Shown: positions 46,147 through 56,274, counted from the first letter of the stretch. The stretch: 64,000 nt of DNA from Salinisphaera orenii subsp. halophila YIM 95161 (GCF_003732545.1 NZ_AYKF01000035.1:1-64000), one strand, 5' to 3'. A program made the numbers and translations. The notes: generated by a model not told the origin, from the letters alone.

Positions 46147-46452
46147 CTACTTGTCGAACATGTGGGTGGCGTGGGTGATCGCGCCGCCGGCGCGGATGGC
46201 CGCCGCGACCACCGCGGTCTCGCCGAGCTCGGCATCGCTGGCGCCGGCCTCGCGTGCGGCGTCGGTGTGCAACTCGATGCAGTAGGGACACTGGGTGGTC
46301 ATGGCCACCGCCAGCGCGATCAGCTGCTTGGTCTTGCCGTCGATGGTCCCTGCCTTGAAGGCGGCCTGGTCGAAGGCCCAGAAGGCGTCCATGCCCTCCG
46401 GGGCGCTGGCGTTCAGGGTCTCGAGCCGGTTGAGATTCTGCTTGTCGTACAT
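46147..46452 (-). CDS. AhpD-like carboxymuconolactone decarboxylase family protein
   Basis: A 101-residue single-domain protein with the redox pair and His of the AhpD group: TTQCPYCIELHTDAAREAG (CPYC about 54-57, His about 61). The size fits the small peroxidase-like members that reduce peroxides through the two cysteines. The start ATG at 46452 follows GGAGG; the codon before it is GTG and would also read as a start. The gene is alone. Confidence 0.92.
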   Translation of the reverse strand: MYDKQNLNRLETLNASAPEGMDAFWAFDQAAFKAGTIDGKTKQLIALAVAMTTQCPYCIELHTDAAREAGASDAELGETAVVAAAIRAGGAITHATHMFDK

Positions 46453-46871
46453 CACGCCTCCGATGATCGTTGTCGTTGTGCTTGCCGCTGCAAATATCTG
46501 ATTGCGGCGGCATTCGAGACTGCGCCGCGGCTGTTGCGGCTGTCAACGTGAATCGAACGATCGGTACAATCCTGGGCGTTCGATGGGCCGCGGGTGCGCC
46601 GATGCCGCTGGCCACCCCGCAAACCGCGCGGCACCGAGTGCGCGTCGCCCGTTCGGCATCGCTTCCCCGGCCGTCGCCGTCCTGCGGCCTGAAATCGCAG
46701 GCGGATTGCGGTGCGGCCAATCGGGCGCGAACCGCCGCGCAGGCATGGCGCGATGGTTCGCGGGGCGCAGGGGAACCGCTGGCTCGCGCTCGGGCGTCGG
46801 CCCCGGGGCCGCGTATAGACGCGCCGGGCCGGCCACGCCGCGGGCGTGCGGCCGGTCTGGGCGAGTAGGCC
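46453..46871. other. 419-bp spacer without a credible gene
   Basis: Upstream of the AhpD-like gene and downstream of the DUF454 gene. The first 100 bp are less GC-rich and probably hold the AhpD promoter. The rest is GC-rich with only shadow frames. Confidence 0.5.
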
Positions 46872-47252
46872 CTAGCGCGGCGGCGTGGGCCGGGTGGCCA
46901 GAAACACGGCCACGCCGCACAGCCCGGCGGTCACGCCGATCGCCAGCGGGCGGTAGTCGATGTGCCACCAGACGATGCCCGCGCTCGCGGCGATCGTCGT
47001 CAGGGCGATCAGCTTGGCCCGGGGGGCGATCGCGCGGTCGCGTTCCCAGTTGACGATGGCCGGGCCGGCATAGCGGTTGGCGCGGATCCAGCGGGCGAAA
47101 CGCGGCGAGCCGCGCGAGGCCAGGGCCACGGCGGCTAGCATGAAGGGCGTCGTCGGCAGCAGCGGCAGGAACACGCCCAGCACGCCGAGCGCGAACAGCA
47201 GCGCCGCGGCGAGCACGTACAGATGCCGGATGAACGCCGGGCGCGGGTTCAC
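46872..47252 (-). CDS. DUF454 (YbaN) inner-membrane protein
   Basis: A 126-residue protein with the YbaN/DUF454 pattern: a first span with GVLGVFLPLLPTTPFMLAAVALASRGSPRF (about 20-49) and two close spans near the end (about 75-115). It starts at GTG after GGAG. Function unknown; widespread in Proteobacteria. It is divergent from the YihY gene with about 150 bp between. Confidence 0.9.
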   Translation of the reverse strand: MNPRPAFIRHLYVLAAALLFALGVLGVFLPLLPTTPFMLAAVALASRGSPRFARWIRANRYAGPAIVNWERDRAIAPRAKLIALTTIAASAGIVWWHIDYRPLAIGVTAGLCGVAVFLATRPTPPR

Positions 47253-47399
47253 GATCGCGCTCCGCGCAGAAGGATAGACGGGCGTTCGGCGGCGATCATG
47301 GCGAAATGCTACGTGCCGGCGCGCCCGGCTGTCATGCCGCGCGCAACCGTGTCGTGCGCGGTGCGTATACTCGACCATCGCATTTGCAGGTGGGACTCG

Positions 47400-48431
47400 A
47401 TGGTGCACCGACGCAACGCCCAGCGACCGGCGCCCGACGGCGAGGTCGCCAACGACGGCCGCGGCCGTCGCGCGCGCAATCCGGCCGCCATTCCGCTGAT
47501 CGGCTGGCGCGACGTGCTGCTGCGCGTCTATCACGCCTTCGGCGACAACAACCTGTCCATCATCGCGGCGGGGGTTTCGTTCTACGGTCTGCTCGCGATC
47601 TTTCCCGGCATCGCCGCCTTCGTGGCGATCTACGGCCTGTTTCAGGACCCCGGACAGGTCGTGGCCCAGATGCAGGCGATGCAGGGCATCGTGCCGGCCG
47701 ACGTCATCAACACCGTCACCGCTCAGATGACCCAGATCGCCGGTCGTCCGGAGGCCTCGCTGGGCTTCGCTGCCCTGTTCACGCTGGTGCTGGCGCTGTG
47801 GAGCGCGCGCAAGGGCACGACCGCGCTGATGGTCGCGCTCAACGTCGTCTACGCCGAACGCGAGACGCGCAACTTCTTCGTGCAGATCGCGGTCTCGCTC
47901 GCGCTCACGCTGGCGATCATCCTGGGGCTGAGTGCGATCGCGCTGCTGGCCGCGGGCGTGCCGCTGGTGCTGGCCGCCCTCGGCTTCGCGGATTGGGTGG
48001 TCACCATCGGTCGCGGCCTGGGTCTCGGCGGCGCGGCCCTGCTGCTGATGACCGGCATCGCCGGGCTGTACCGCTTCGCCCCCAGCCGGCGGGCGCCGCG
48101 CTGGCGCTGGGTGCTGGTGGGCGCGGCGACGGTCACGGTGTTCTGGATTCTCGGCTCGATCGCGTTCTCGATCTATGTCGCGTTTTCCGGTTCCTATTCG
48201 GCGACCTACGGCTCGATCGGCGCGGTGGTGGTCGTGCTCACCTGGCTCTATATCACCGTGCTGATCATGCTGGTGGGCGGCGAGCTCAACGCCCAGCTGG
48301 AATACCAGACCGCGGCCGACACCACCGCCGGCCACACCCGGCCGATGGGCGAGCGCGGTGCCTTCGTGGCCGACAACGTCGCCCGCAAGACCGAGGCGAT
48401 CGACTTCGAACAGCAGGACAGGCCGGAGTAG
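47400..48431 (+). CDS. YihY/UPF0761 (BrkB) family membrane protein
   Basis: A 343-residue membrane protein of the YihY family, once called ribonuclease BN. The opening LLRVYHAFGDNNLSIIAAGVSFYGLLAIFPG (about 41-71) is the family signature, and five or six spans follow, ending with TWLYITVLIMLVGGELNAQLE. The acidic tail is cytoplasmic. The function is unproven; roles in envelope lipid or osmotic stress have been proposed. It is followed after 3 bp by a hydrolase gene, so the two form an operon. Confidence 0.92.
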   Translation: MVHRRNAQRPAPDGEVANDGRGRRARNPAAIPLIGWRDVLLRVYHAFGDNNLSIIAAGVSFYGLLAIFPGIAAFVAIYGLFQDPGQVVAQMQAMQGIVPADVINTVTAQMTQIAGRPEASLGFAALFTLVLALWSARKGTTALMVALNVVYAERETRNFFVQIAVSLALTLAIILGLSAIALLAAGVPLVLAALGFADWVVTIGRGLGLGGAALLLMTGIAGLYRFAPSRRAPRWRWVLVGAATVTVFWILGSIAFSIYVAFSGSYSATYGSIGAVVVVLTWLYITVLIMLVGGELNAQLEYQTAADTTAGHTRPMGERGAFVADNVARKTEAIDFEQQDRPE

Positions 48432-48434
48432 CGC

Positions 48435-49406
48435 GTGGCCACGACCGATCTCCACGTCGACAGCCGCCTCGCGCCCGGCGAGCGCATCCGGCTGCGCGAA
48501 CGCCATGCGGGGGCCTCGCCCGCCGCGGCCGGGCGCGCGGTGCTGTTCGTCCACGGTGCGACCTATCCCGGCGCGATGTTCGATGTCCCCGGCACGAGCT
48601 GGCTGGCCCACGCCGTGGCCGACGGCTATGCCGCCTACGCCCTGGACGTGCGCGGCTACGGCGGCTCGACCCGGCCCGCGGCCATGGACGGGCCGCCCGA
48701 GCGGGCCGCGCCCTTCGCCCGGGCGGACGCCGCGATCGCCGACATCGCCGACTGTATCGCGACAATCCGCGAGCGCGCGGACGTGGATACGGTGGATGTG
48801 GTCGGTTGGTCCTGGGGCACGATGACCTGCGGCGGGTACGCCGCCACGCGGCCGGACACCATCGGCCGTCTGGTGCTGTTCGCGCCGGTGTTTCGTCACC
48901 GCGACCCGTCGCGGCTGCAGGCGCTGGTCGGCCGCCGCGGCGCCGGCGATCCGGAGGCGCTCGGCGCCTATCGCACGGTCACGATGGCGCAGGCCGCGGC
49001 CCGCTGGGACGCCGACTTCGACGGCGACGACCCCGCGCGCTGGCGCGCGCCCGGGGTGCTCGAACGCTGGTTCGATCTGATGTGCGCCGACGAGCCGGCG
49101 GAGGCCGTGCGTGCACCCAACGGCGTGCTGCTGGATCTGGCCGAGGCGCTCGACGGCCGCGCGCTCTACGACGCCGGCGCGATCGACAGGCCCACCCTGG
49201 TGGTGCGCGGCAGCGCGGACGCCACCGCGGTGCGCGCGGACGCGCTGGGGCTCTACGACGCTCTGGGCAGCGCGCATCGCCAGTACGCCGAGATCGCCGA
49301 CGGCGGCCATTTCCTGCTGCTGGAGCGGCGGGCCCCGGCGCTGTTCGAAACGGTCTCGCGTTTTCTCCGCGGCCCGCTCGACGACAGCGACGCCGGGCGC
49401 CTCTAG
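48435..49406 (+). CDS. alpha/beta-hydrolase
   Basis: A 323-residue alpha/beta-hydrolase starting at GTG. The oxyanion region is LFVHGATYPGAMFD (about 36-49), the nucleophile elbow is GWSWGT (Ser about 123), Asp is in RGSADATAVR (about 259) and His in IADGGHFLLLERR (about 288). The aromatic GWSWGT elbow fits the epoxide-hydrolase/haloalkane-like branch. Co-transcribed with the YihY gene just upstream. Confidence 0.88.
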   Translation: MATTDLHVDSRLAPGERIRLRERHAGASPAAAGRAVLFVHGATYPGAMFDVPGTSWLAHAVADGYAAYALDVRGYGGSTRPAAMDGPPERAAPFARADAAIADIADCIATIRERADVDTVDVVGWSWGTMTCGGYAATRPDTIGRLVLFAPVFRHRDPSRLQALVGRRGAGDPEALGAYRTVTMAQAAARWDADFDGDDPARWRAPGVLERWFDLMCADEPAEAVRAPNGVLLDLAEALDGRALYDAGAIDRPTLVVRGSADATAVRADALGLYDALGSAHRQYAEIADGGHFLLLERRAPALFETVSRFLRGPLDDSDAGRL

Positions 49407-49918
49407 CCCCGGTCGTTACCCGCCCTCGGAGCCGGCCGGCGACGGCGCCCGGACGCGCCGTGATCGCGGTGCGCTCCTCGGCGCGCTAGCTGTTGCGCCT
49501 CGCCGGAGCCGAACGCGTCCGATCGACCACGGCCGGTCGCCGATGCCTGAGGGGGACTGGCGACAGCGCCGTGCCGAATTCATGATCCTCAGCGTTGTTT
49601 GGCGCCCGCCGCCGTTCTGATCGGGGCGGGTGTTCACCGATGCGCACGATGCCCTGGCACGGGCGCGCCGACGCGGTGGGATGATGTGAGCGGGCGCGTC
49701 CTCCGCGGGGACGTTGCCGTGCGACGTGGCCGCGCGGCCGGAAATCGCCGCGGCGGACGCGGCATGCGGCGAGCGTAGCGCTCGAGGCCGCGACCGCGCC
49801 GATGAGCTCGCGGGCTCGCCCGCGTCTGAGCAAGATCACGCGAGGCAGCCGAGCCGTGGGTGCCGGCGCGATGATGTCGGGCCGGCGGAGGCACGCCCGG
49901 GCCCTGCCCGGATCGGCT
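49407..49918. other. 512-bp convergent spacer without a credible gene
   Basis: GC-rich DNA between the hydrolase and the phosphate transporter, which converge. Frames are short or Arg-rich. No terminator with a T-run and no repeat shared with other gaps was recognised by eye. Confidence 0.5.
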
Positions 49919-51181
49919 CTAGAACAGCGCCCGCAGCAGGAAATAGAAGATCGCGGTGAACAGGGCCGCGCCCGGCAGGGTCAGCAGCCAGCCGATGAAG
50001 ATGGTGCCCAGGACCGACAGGTCCAGCGCGCGGATGCCGCGGGCCATGCCCACGCCGAGCACGCCGCCGATCAGCGTCTGCGTGGTCGAGACCGGGATCG
50101 CGAACCAGGTGGCCAGCACGATGGTCGAGGCCGCCGACAGCTCGGCGGAGAAGCCGCGGCTGGGCGTGAGCTCGGTGATACGGGTGCCGATTGTGCGCAT
50201 CACCCGGTGGCCGTAGGTCGCCAGCCCCACCACGATGCCGCCGCCGCCCAGGGCCAGCACCCAGCCGGACAGCTCCGAGCGCGCGCCGACCGCCTCGGGG
50301 TTGCCGACCACGTTCAGGACCGCCGCGACCGGGCCCACGGCGTTGGCGACATCGTTGGAACCGTGCGCAAACGCCATGGTCGCCGCCGTGAACACCTGGG
50401 CATAGCCGAACACCCGCTCCACGTTGCGATAGCGATCCGAGGCCCGGGCCTCGGCCGACAGGTCCACCCGCCGCAGCACCAGTGCGGAGAACACGGCGGC
50501 AAGGGCGCCGAGCGCGAGCGCGCCGACGACGCTGGTGGTCGTCGACAGCGTGAAGCCGATGTGGGCCAGGCCCTTGACCAGGGTGACCAGCGCGATCACG
50601 AAAGCGGCCAGGAAGACGTAGTAGGGTACGTAGCGGCGCGCACCCGCGGCCGGATCCGGATGGTTGAGCACCAGCATGCGGATGGATTCGAACAGCACGA
50701 AGGCGACCAGCCCCGCCAGCAGCGGCGATACGACCCAGCTGGCCACGATCTTGCCGATCGCGCCCCAGTTCACCGGCTCGACCCCGAAGGCCACCAGGGC
50801 GAAGCCGAGAATGCCGCCGACGATCGACTGGCCGGTGGATACCGGCAAGCCGCGCATGGAGGTGACCACCAGAAAGCTGCCCGCACCGAGCAGGGCCGCG
50901 AGCATGCCGTAGACCAGCAGTTCGGGCTGGTCGGCGAAGGCCTCTGGCCGGATCAGCCCGCCGCTGATCGTCTCCGTGACCTGGCCGCCGGCGAGCCAGG
51001 CGCCGAGAAACTCGAAGGTGCCGGCGATGAGCACGGCCTGCCAGACCGTGATCGCGCCCGAGCCGACTGAGGTGCCCATGGCGTTGGCGACGTCGTTGGC
51101 GCCGATGCCCCAGGCCATGAAGAAGCCGAAGACGCACGCCAGGACGATGAACAGGTCGGCGTGCTGCGCGATGATCGACAT
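49919..51181 (-). CDS. PiT-family inorganic phosphate transporter
   Basis: A 420-residue PiT (PF01384) carrier. The duplicated signature is clear: FFMAWGIGANDVANAMGTSVGSGAIT (about 20-45) and TAATMAFAHGSNDVANAVGPVAAV (about 263-286), with about ten spans. It takes up metal-phosphate or Na/H-coupled phosphate. The PhoU-like DUF47 gene lies 51 bp upstream on the same strand, the standard pairing for low-affinity phosphate uptake. Confidence 0.95.
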   Translation of the reverse strand: MSIIAQHADLFIVLACVFGFFMAWGIGANDVANAMGTSVGSGAITVWQAVLIAGTFEFLGAWLAGGQVTETISGGLIRPEAFADQPELLVYGMLAALLGAGSFLVVTSMRGLPVSTGQSIVGGILGFALVAFGVEPVNWGAIGKIVASWVVSPLLAGLVAFVLFESIRMLVLNHPDPAAGARRYVPYYVFLAAFVIALVTLVKGLAHIGFTLSTTTSVVGALALGALAAVFSALVLRRVDLSAEARASDRYRNVERVFGYAQVFTAATMAFAHGSNDVANAVGPVAAVLNVVGNPEAVGARSELSGWVLALGGGGIVVGLATYGHRVMRTIGTRITELTPSRGFSAELSAASTIVLATWFAIPVSTTQTLIGGVLGVGMARGIRALDLSVLGTIFIGWLLTLPGAALFTAIFYFLLRALF

Positions 51182-51232
51182 GAGGCGGGTGGGAGACGCG
51201 GCGCGGAGCGCGCAGGTTAGCGGATGCGCCGG

Positions 51233-51919
51233 CTATCGCGCCATCATGATCTGCAGGCGCGAACCCACACGCTCGGCGCGGTCGGCGACCGTGCCGATCC
51301 AGTCGATCACGCGGTAGAGGAACATAACCTCCAGCGGCGGCAGCTCGCTTTCCAGCGCCAGCAGGCGCTGACGGATGTCGATCTGCTCCTCGTCGGCGCG
51401 TTTTTCCAGCCGGCCGAGTTCGACGACCATGTCCTCGATCATCTCGCCGACGTTGCGGCCGAAGCCCGAATCGAGCAGCTCGTCGAGCTCCTCGATCACC
51501 TTGCGCGCCTGGTGCACGGAGGCGATCGAGGTCTGCATGTAGTCGCCGATCGGCTGCTCGAGGGTGGCCGGGAACTGCATCCGCCGCCCGGTCATCAGGC
51601 CCGAGATATCCTTGATCTTGTTGATGATCTTGTCCTGCGCCTCGATCAGGACCAGCAGATCCGAACGCGAGATCGGGAGAAACAGGGTCGACGGCAGGTT
51701 CAGACGGATCCGATCCTTGAGGTCGTCCGCGGCGTGCTCGCACTCCGCGATCTGCGTGTGCAGCCCGTCCGCGCGCGCCCAGTCGCCGGCCGCGCTGGCC
51801 TCGAGGTAGGCGCCGAGCAGGTCGGCGCCGTGATCGACCTGACGGATGTGCTCGGCCACCGCGTCGAACGGCGAGCGCCCGAACAGACGGCTCAGAGGGC
51901 TGTTCTTGCTGGGGTCCAT
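51233..51919 (-). CDS. DUF47 (PhoU-like) phosphate transport regulator
   Basis: A 228-residue TIGR00153/DUF47 protein, nearly all helical, with the repeated E/DxxxD metal-binding pattern (IAECEHAADDLKDRIRLNL, about 56-74) and the PISRSDLLVLIEAQDKIINKIKDIS segment. PhoU-like proteins gate the PiT carrier. It precedes and is co-transcribed with the phosphate transporter gene. Confidence 0.94.
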   Translation of the reverse strand: MDPSKNSPLSRLFGRSPFDAVAEHIRQVDHGADLLGAYLEASAAGDWARADGLHTQIAECEHAADDLKDRIRLNLPSTLFLPISRSDLLVLIEAQDKIINKIKDISGLMTGRRMQFPATLEQPIGDYMQTSIASVHQARKVIEELDELLDSGFGRNVGEMIEDMVVELGRLEKRADEEQIDIRQRLLALESELPPLEVMFLYRVIDWIGTVADRAERVGSRLQIMMAR

Positions 51920-52241
51920 ACGCTGCTCCGGTGTCGAGCGTTCATCCTAACGTCTGCCGCGGTGCGGCGGCATGATTCGGCCAGCCGCGCGGGCTGCGAC
52001 CGGGCGCGCCGGAATGCGTCGTGGCGGTTGTCGGGCCCGCATCGCGGCGACGTCGAGTGTGTCGACAGGGCGGCGCAGGCAGACGAGCGGAGACGCGTGG
52101 GCGTTCGCCGGGCCGCCGCCTGCGATCCGAAGGCTGCCGCCTCCGTTCGATCGACTCCGGCCGGGGGATCGAATCGCCGGCTCGGCAGCATGCATGTTCG
52201 CATCGCGACGATGGCCCGGCACGCCGACGGGCCGTCGGGAC
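51920..52241. other. 322-bp spacer upstream of the DUF47/PiT operon
   Basis: Probably holds the promoter of the phosphate operon near 51920-51950; no Pho box was recognised. The remainder is GC-rich without a gene. Confidence 0.5.
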
Positions 52242-53147
52242 TCAGTCGCGATCGTCCAGATGGGCGGCCCGGCGCGAGCCTTCGGCCAGTACCGACAGAT
52301 CCAGGTCGGCCTCGCCGGCCGCGAGTGCTTCGACCAGGCGTTCGCGCGCGGTCGCGGCCAGCGGCAGGGGCACGTGTTCGGCCCGCGCGGCGGCCAGCGC
52401 CAGATTCATGTCCTTGGCGCCGAGCGCCAGCCGGAAGCCTTCCGGGTTGTCGTAGTCGCGGTCGGCCATGGCGCCGGAATAGCCGAGATAGGCCGGAGCC
52501 GCGAACACCGAACCGGTGATGATCTCGAGAAAATCCGCGGGCTCGACGCCGTAGGCCGAGGTCAGGCTCGTGGCCTCGCCCATGGCTTCCACCGCGGTCA
52601 CCAGCATGAAGTTGGCGGCCAGCTTGATGGCGTTGGCGCGATGGGGTTCGTCACCGGCCGGCCAGACGTTCTGCCCCATCGCCGTCAGCGCCGGGCGCGC
52701 GCGTTCGACGGCGTGGGCGGCGCCGGCGGCGACGATGTTGAGCCGCGCCGCGCGGGCGATGTCGGGCCGGCCCAGCACCGGCGCGGCGACGTAGTCGCGG
52801 CCGGCCTCGGCGTGGCGTGCGGTCATCTCCCGGGCGCATTCGATCGAGCAGGTCGCCATGTTCACGTGTACGCCGTGATCCGGCATGGCGGTGATCAGGT
52901 CGTGCGCGTCGACCACCGCGCGCACGGCGTCGTCGTCGGCCAGCATGGTGACGAGCACGTCGCAGGCCGCGGCCTCGGTGGCGTGTTGCGCCCGCCGGGC
53001 GCCGGCCGCGACCAGCCCCTCGCATGCCGCCGGCGAGCGGTTCCAGACCGTGACCAAGAAGCCGGCCCCGAGCAGGTTGTGCGCCATTGCGCGGCCCATG
53101 ACGCCGAGGCCGATGAAACCGATGCGGATGCTGTGTTCCGGTTCCAT
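52242..53147 (-). CDS. 3-hydroxyisobutyrate dehydrogenase-family NAD(P)-dependent oxidoreductase
   Basis: A 301-residue beta-hydroxyacid dehydrogenase. It has the Rossmann motif GFIGLGVMGRAMAHNL (about 9-24), MATCSIECAREM in place of the usual DxSTxxP substrate loop, a modified substrate region (YVAAPVLGRPD) and the catalytic Lys in ANAIKLAANFMLV (about 170). The altered DxST loop suggests a glyoxylate reductase-like or imine reductase-like member. The start MEPEHSIRIG was chosen over a longer frame. Confidence 0.9.
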   Translation of the reverse strand: MEPEHSIRIGFIGLGVMGRAMAHNLLGAGFLVTVWNRSPAACEGLVAAGARRAQHATEAAACDVLVTMLADDDAVRAVVDAHDLITAMPDHGVHVNMATCSIECAREMTARHAEAGRDYVAAPVLGRPDIARAARLNIVAAGAAHAVERARPALTAMGQNVWPAGDEPHRANAIKLAANFMLVTAVEAMGEATSLTSAYGVEPADFLEIITGSVFAAPAYLGYSGAMADRDYDNPEGFRLALGAKDMNLALAAARAEHVPLPLAATARERLVEALAAGEADLDLSVLAEGSRRAAHLDDRD

Positions 53148-53295
53148 GAGCGCTTGTGCTTTGGGTGTCGACGTCAGGCTAACACTGGTTCCGCAGCCCG
53201 CGATGGCCGCCCGTTGACGCGATCTTGACACCCTGGTTGCGGAACCATGACAGGCAGACCTGTCTCATATCGCAGAAATTGAACGCCTCCTCGCA

Positions 53296-55155
53296 ATGCT
53301 GAACCCTGTGGGTCGGGCCGTCCGGCGCGGCGAACTGCTGCGCTGGCTGGGCTGGCTCGTCGTCGCCAACACGCTCGTGCTGTCGCTGATCGCGCTGCGC
53401 TATCTGGATGTCGGCGATCTCGCCGACGGCTGGGCGGCGCGAACCTTCGGCGTGGCGATGTTCTTCGCGCACTTCCTCTCCGTGGCGCTGATACCGCTGC
53501 TGCCGGTGATGCTCCTGGCGCTGATCGCGCCGCTGCGGCATGTGGTGGTGCCGCTGGCGTGGGCCATCAACGTCGTGCTGAGTTGTCTGCTGCTGGTCGA
53601 TACCGTGGTCTTTCAGCAGTACCGTTTTCATCTGAGCGGCGCGCTGGTGTCGCTGTTCTTCTCCGACGCCTCGGCCGAAACCTTCGAGTTCTCGACGCTG
53701 ATGAAGATTCAGGCGGGGCTGATCGCCCTCGGCGTGGCGCTGGCTCATGCGGTGCTCGCGCGGCTGGTCTGGCGGTTCGTCACCCGCACGCCGCACCGGC
53801 GCGACGGCTACGCGGTGGCCGGTGCGTTCGTGGTTCTGCTACTGGGCACGAATCTCTACCATGCCTATGCCGACGCCGCCGGCCGCGGTGCCGTCACCCG
53901 TCAGACCCAGCTGCTGCCAGGCTACGAGCCGCTGACGGCCAAGGGTTTTCTCGCCGACCGCGGCTACGAGGTCGCCCGGGCACCGCGCACCGAAACGGAT
54001 GGCGGTGCGCTGGACTATCCGCGCGAGCCTTTGGACACGCACCGGCCGGCGGAGCGGCCCAATATCCTGTTCATCGTCATCGACTCCTGGCGCGGCGATG
54101 CCATGAACGCGCGGGTGTCGCCGCGCATCGCCGAATTCGCCCGCGAGAACACGCGGTTCACGCGCCACTACAGCGGTGGCAACGCCACGCGCATGGGTAT
54201 GTTCTCGCTGTTCTACGGCATTCCGGGCACCTACTGGCAGAGCGCGCTCAACAGCAGCACGCGGCCGGCCCTGGTCGACCGGCTGCAGGCGCTCGGCTAC
54301 GACTTTGGCATCTTCCGTAGCGCGCCGCTGTCCTCGCCCGAGTTCGACCGCACCCTCTTCGCCCACATGCCGGACCTGCGGATGGAATCCGAGGGGCATT
54401 CGTCGCCGGCACGCGACATCGACGCCAATCGCGACTTCATCGCGTATCTGGACGACCGCGACCCGGCGACCGATCCGCCGTTCTTCGGCCTGGTCTTCCA
54501 CGACTCGCCGCACGCCTACGACCTGCCGGACGACGCCCCGCGCCCGTTCCAGCCGAGCTGGGATGCGGTCAACTATCTGTCGCTGGACGAGGACACCGAC
54601 CCCACCGGCCTGCACAACCTCTACCGCAACTCGGTGCACTTCGTGGACGGGCTCATCGGCAAGGTCTTCGACAAGCTCGAGGCGGAAGGCCTGATGGACG
54701 AGACCATCGTCATCGTCACCGGCGATCACGGGCAGGAGTTCAACGACCTGGGCCTGAACTACTGGGGCCACAACGGCAACTTCAGCCGCTACCAGACCCG
54801 CGTGCCCATGATCGTGCACTGGCCCGGCCGCAGTGAGCCCGGCCGGCGGGTCGAGCATCTCACGAGCTTCTTCGACGTTGCGCCCACGCTGCTCGACCAC
54901 GCGCTGGGCGTGGACAACGCCTACCGCGCCACCAGCGTCGGCCACGACCTGTTCGAGCCGGCCGAGCGGCTGCCGCTGATCATGGCGCGCTACCGCCGCC
55001 ATGCCGCGATGACCGAGGACGGGTTCATCGAGTTCCCGCCGATCGGCCCGGTCAAGGCCGTCGACCGCGACTATCGCCCGCGTGAAGACGGCCCGTCCCC
55101 GGCCGCGATCAAGAACACGCTCGAGCAGATGACCCGGTTTCGCGAAACCGACTAG
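53296..55155 (+). CDS. YejM/PbgA-like inner-membrane sulfatase-fold protein
   Basis: A 619-residue protein with five N-terminal membrane spans (about 18-215, DUF3413 type) and a periplasmic sulfatase fold (about 250-590). Metal and active-site features are visible: ILFIVIDSWRGDAM, the Thr nucleophile region GGNATRMGMFSLFYG and TGDHGQEFNDLG. In enterobacteria YejM senses LPS and controls LpxC degradation; this protein is the right length and layout. It has its own promoter and a hairpin follows. Confidence 0.92.
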   Translation: MLNPVGRAVRRGELLRWLGWLVVANTLVLSLIALRYLDVGDLADGWAARTFGVAMFFAHFLSVALIPLLPVMLLALIAPLRHVVVPLAWAINVVLSCLLLVDTVVFQQYRFHLSGALVSLFFSDASAETFEFSTLMKIQAGLIALGVALAHAVLARLVWRFVTRTPHRRDGYAVAGAFVVLLLGTNLYHAYADAAGRGAVTRQTQLLPGYEPLTAKGFLADRGYEVARAPRTETDGGALDYPREPLDTHRPAERPNILFIVIDSWRGDAMNARVSPRIAEFARENTRFTRHYSGGNATRMGMFSLFYGIPGTYWQSALNSSTRPALVDRLQALGYDFGIFRSAPLSSPEFDRTLFAHMPDLRMESEGHSSPARDIDANRDFIAYLDDRDPATDPPFFGLVFHDSPHAYDLPDDAPRPFQPSWDAVNYLSLDEDTDPTGLHNLYRNSVHFVDGLIGKVFDKLEAEGLMDETIVIVTGDHGQEFNDLGLNYWGHNGNFSRYQTRVPMIVHWPGRSEPGRRVEHLTSFFDVAPTLLDHALGVDNAYRATSVGHDLFEPAERLPLIMARYRRHAAMTEDGFIEFPPIGPVKAVDRDYRPREDGPSPAAIKNTLEQMTRFRETD

Positions 55156-55165
55156 CCGCGCGGCC

Positions 55166-55197
55166 GGTCGCCCGTTCTATTCAGACGAACGGCGACC
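55166..55197. terminator. bidirectional hairpin between converging genes
   Basis: GGTCGCCCGTTC (55166-55177) pairs with GAACGGCGACC (55187-55197) with one bulged base. It lies right after the sulfatase stop and includes the last codons of the facing metallo-beta-lactamase gene. There is no long T-run on either side, so efficiency is uncertain. Confidence 0.5.
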
Positions 55198-56056
55198 ACA
55201 CGTGCGGCAGAAAACGATAGCCATCGCCGTCGGCCACCACATGGCCGATGCCGGGGAAGTCGATATGGTGGCCGGCGATCAGCTCGCCGCTCGCCGCGAC
55301 TTCCGCGAACAGCGCCCGGCGTGAGTGCACCGCCTGTTCCGGGTCGGTATCGAACATCACATGCGCATCCGGGCGCGGGAACTGGATCTGTGGCAAGTGC
55401 ACGATATCGGCCGCGATCAACAGGCGCTCGCCGTTGGATTCGATGCGATAACCGCTGTGGTCCGGCGTATGGCCGGGCAACGGATAGCGTGTGATGCCGG
55501 GCATGATTTCGTCGTTATCGATCGCGCGCAGATTCGCCGCACAGGCATCGAACACGCGCTGCGCACTCGCGAACTGATTGCGCAGCATGTCGCTCGCATC
55601 ATCCGGCACCGCGCCGCGCCAGAAATCCAGCTCACCGGCCGGTACGAAAATCTCCGCCTGCGGGAAGGCCGGCTTGTCGTCGCCATCGATCAACCCGCCG
55701 AGATGATCCGGGTGGCTGTGCGTGAGTATCACGCGGTCGATATCCGCCGGCGTCAGCCCCATCTCATCGAGCCCGGCGCCCAGCCGCGCGCCTTCATCGC
55801 CCACGAGAGCACCCAGCCCGGTATCGATCAGAATCCGCTCGTCACCCGTATCCACCAGATAACAGTTCAGCGTGATCTTCGGCGGTGTCGGCCGCCGGCT
55901 CGCCGCATGCAGATCCTGCACCGTCGCCTCGTCCAGGTTCGAGATCAACCCGAACCCGCCCTGCAGATAGGCATCCTGAATCGTCGTCACGACGAAATCG
56001 CCCACGCGCAGGTGGTGGATGTTGGTGGATTGGTTCTGGGGTTGTTGATGCGGCAT
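55181..56056 (-). CDS. metallo-beta-lactamase-fold hydrolase
   Basis: A 291-residue MBL-fold enzyme with the zinc motif THSHPDHLGG (HxHxDH, about 107-116), later ligands in LPGHTPDHSGY (His about 196) and an Asp in LIAADIVHL, and a final His in IAGHHIDFPG. The pattern resembles quorum-quenching lactonase/AttM- and TIP47-like MBL hydrolases, but the substrate is open. An ATG at 56056 is preferred to TTG at 56080. Less GC-biased than its neighbours. Confidence 0.9.
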   Translation of the reverse strand: MPHQQPQNQSTNIHHLRVGDFVVTTIQDAYLQGGFGLISNLDEATVQDLHAASRRPTPPKITLNCYLVDTGDERILIDTGLGALVGDEGARLGAGLDEMGLTPADIDRVILTHSHPDHLGGLIDGDDKPAFPQAEIFVPAGELDFWRGAVPDDASDMLRNQFASAQRVFDACAANLRAIDNDEIMPGITRYPLPGHTPDHSGYRIESNGERLLIAADIVHLPQIQFPRPDAHVMFDTDPEQAVHSRRALFAEVAASGELIAGHHIDFPGIGHVVADGDGYRFLPHVWSPFV

Positions 56057-56274
56057 ATCGGTTTGCTGTTGGCCGGCCAAGACGAACGGACTTGGTGACG
56101 ATCGCGAGGCTTTAAAGCGCGCAGATTGGGCACGGATTCGCCGAGATCATGCGGCCGATTTCGCCTAGCGTGTCCTGCAGCATCGTCAAGTTAGTACGAT
56201 TGATCACGCCGGACGTGATCGGAACAGCACCGACATTCGGTTCATGATCGGCGCTCCAAGACGGCCACCCTGCA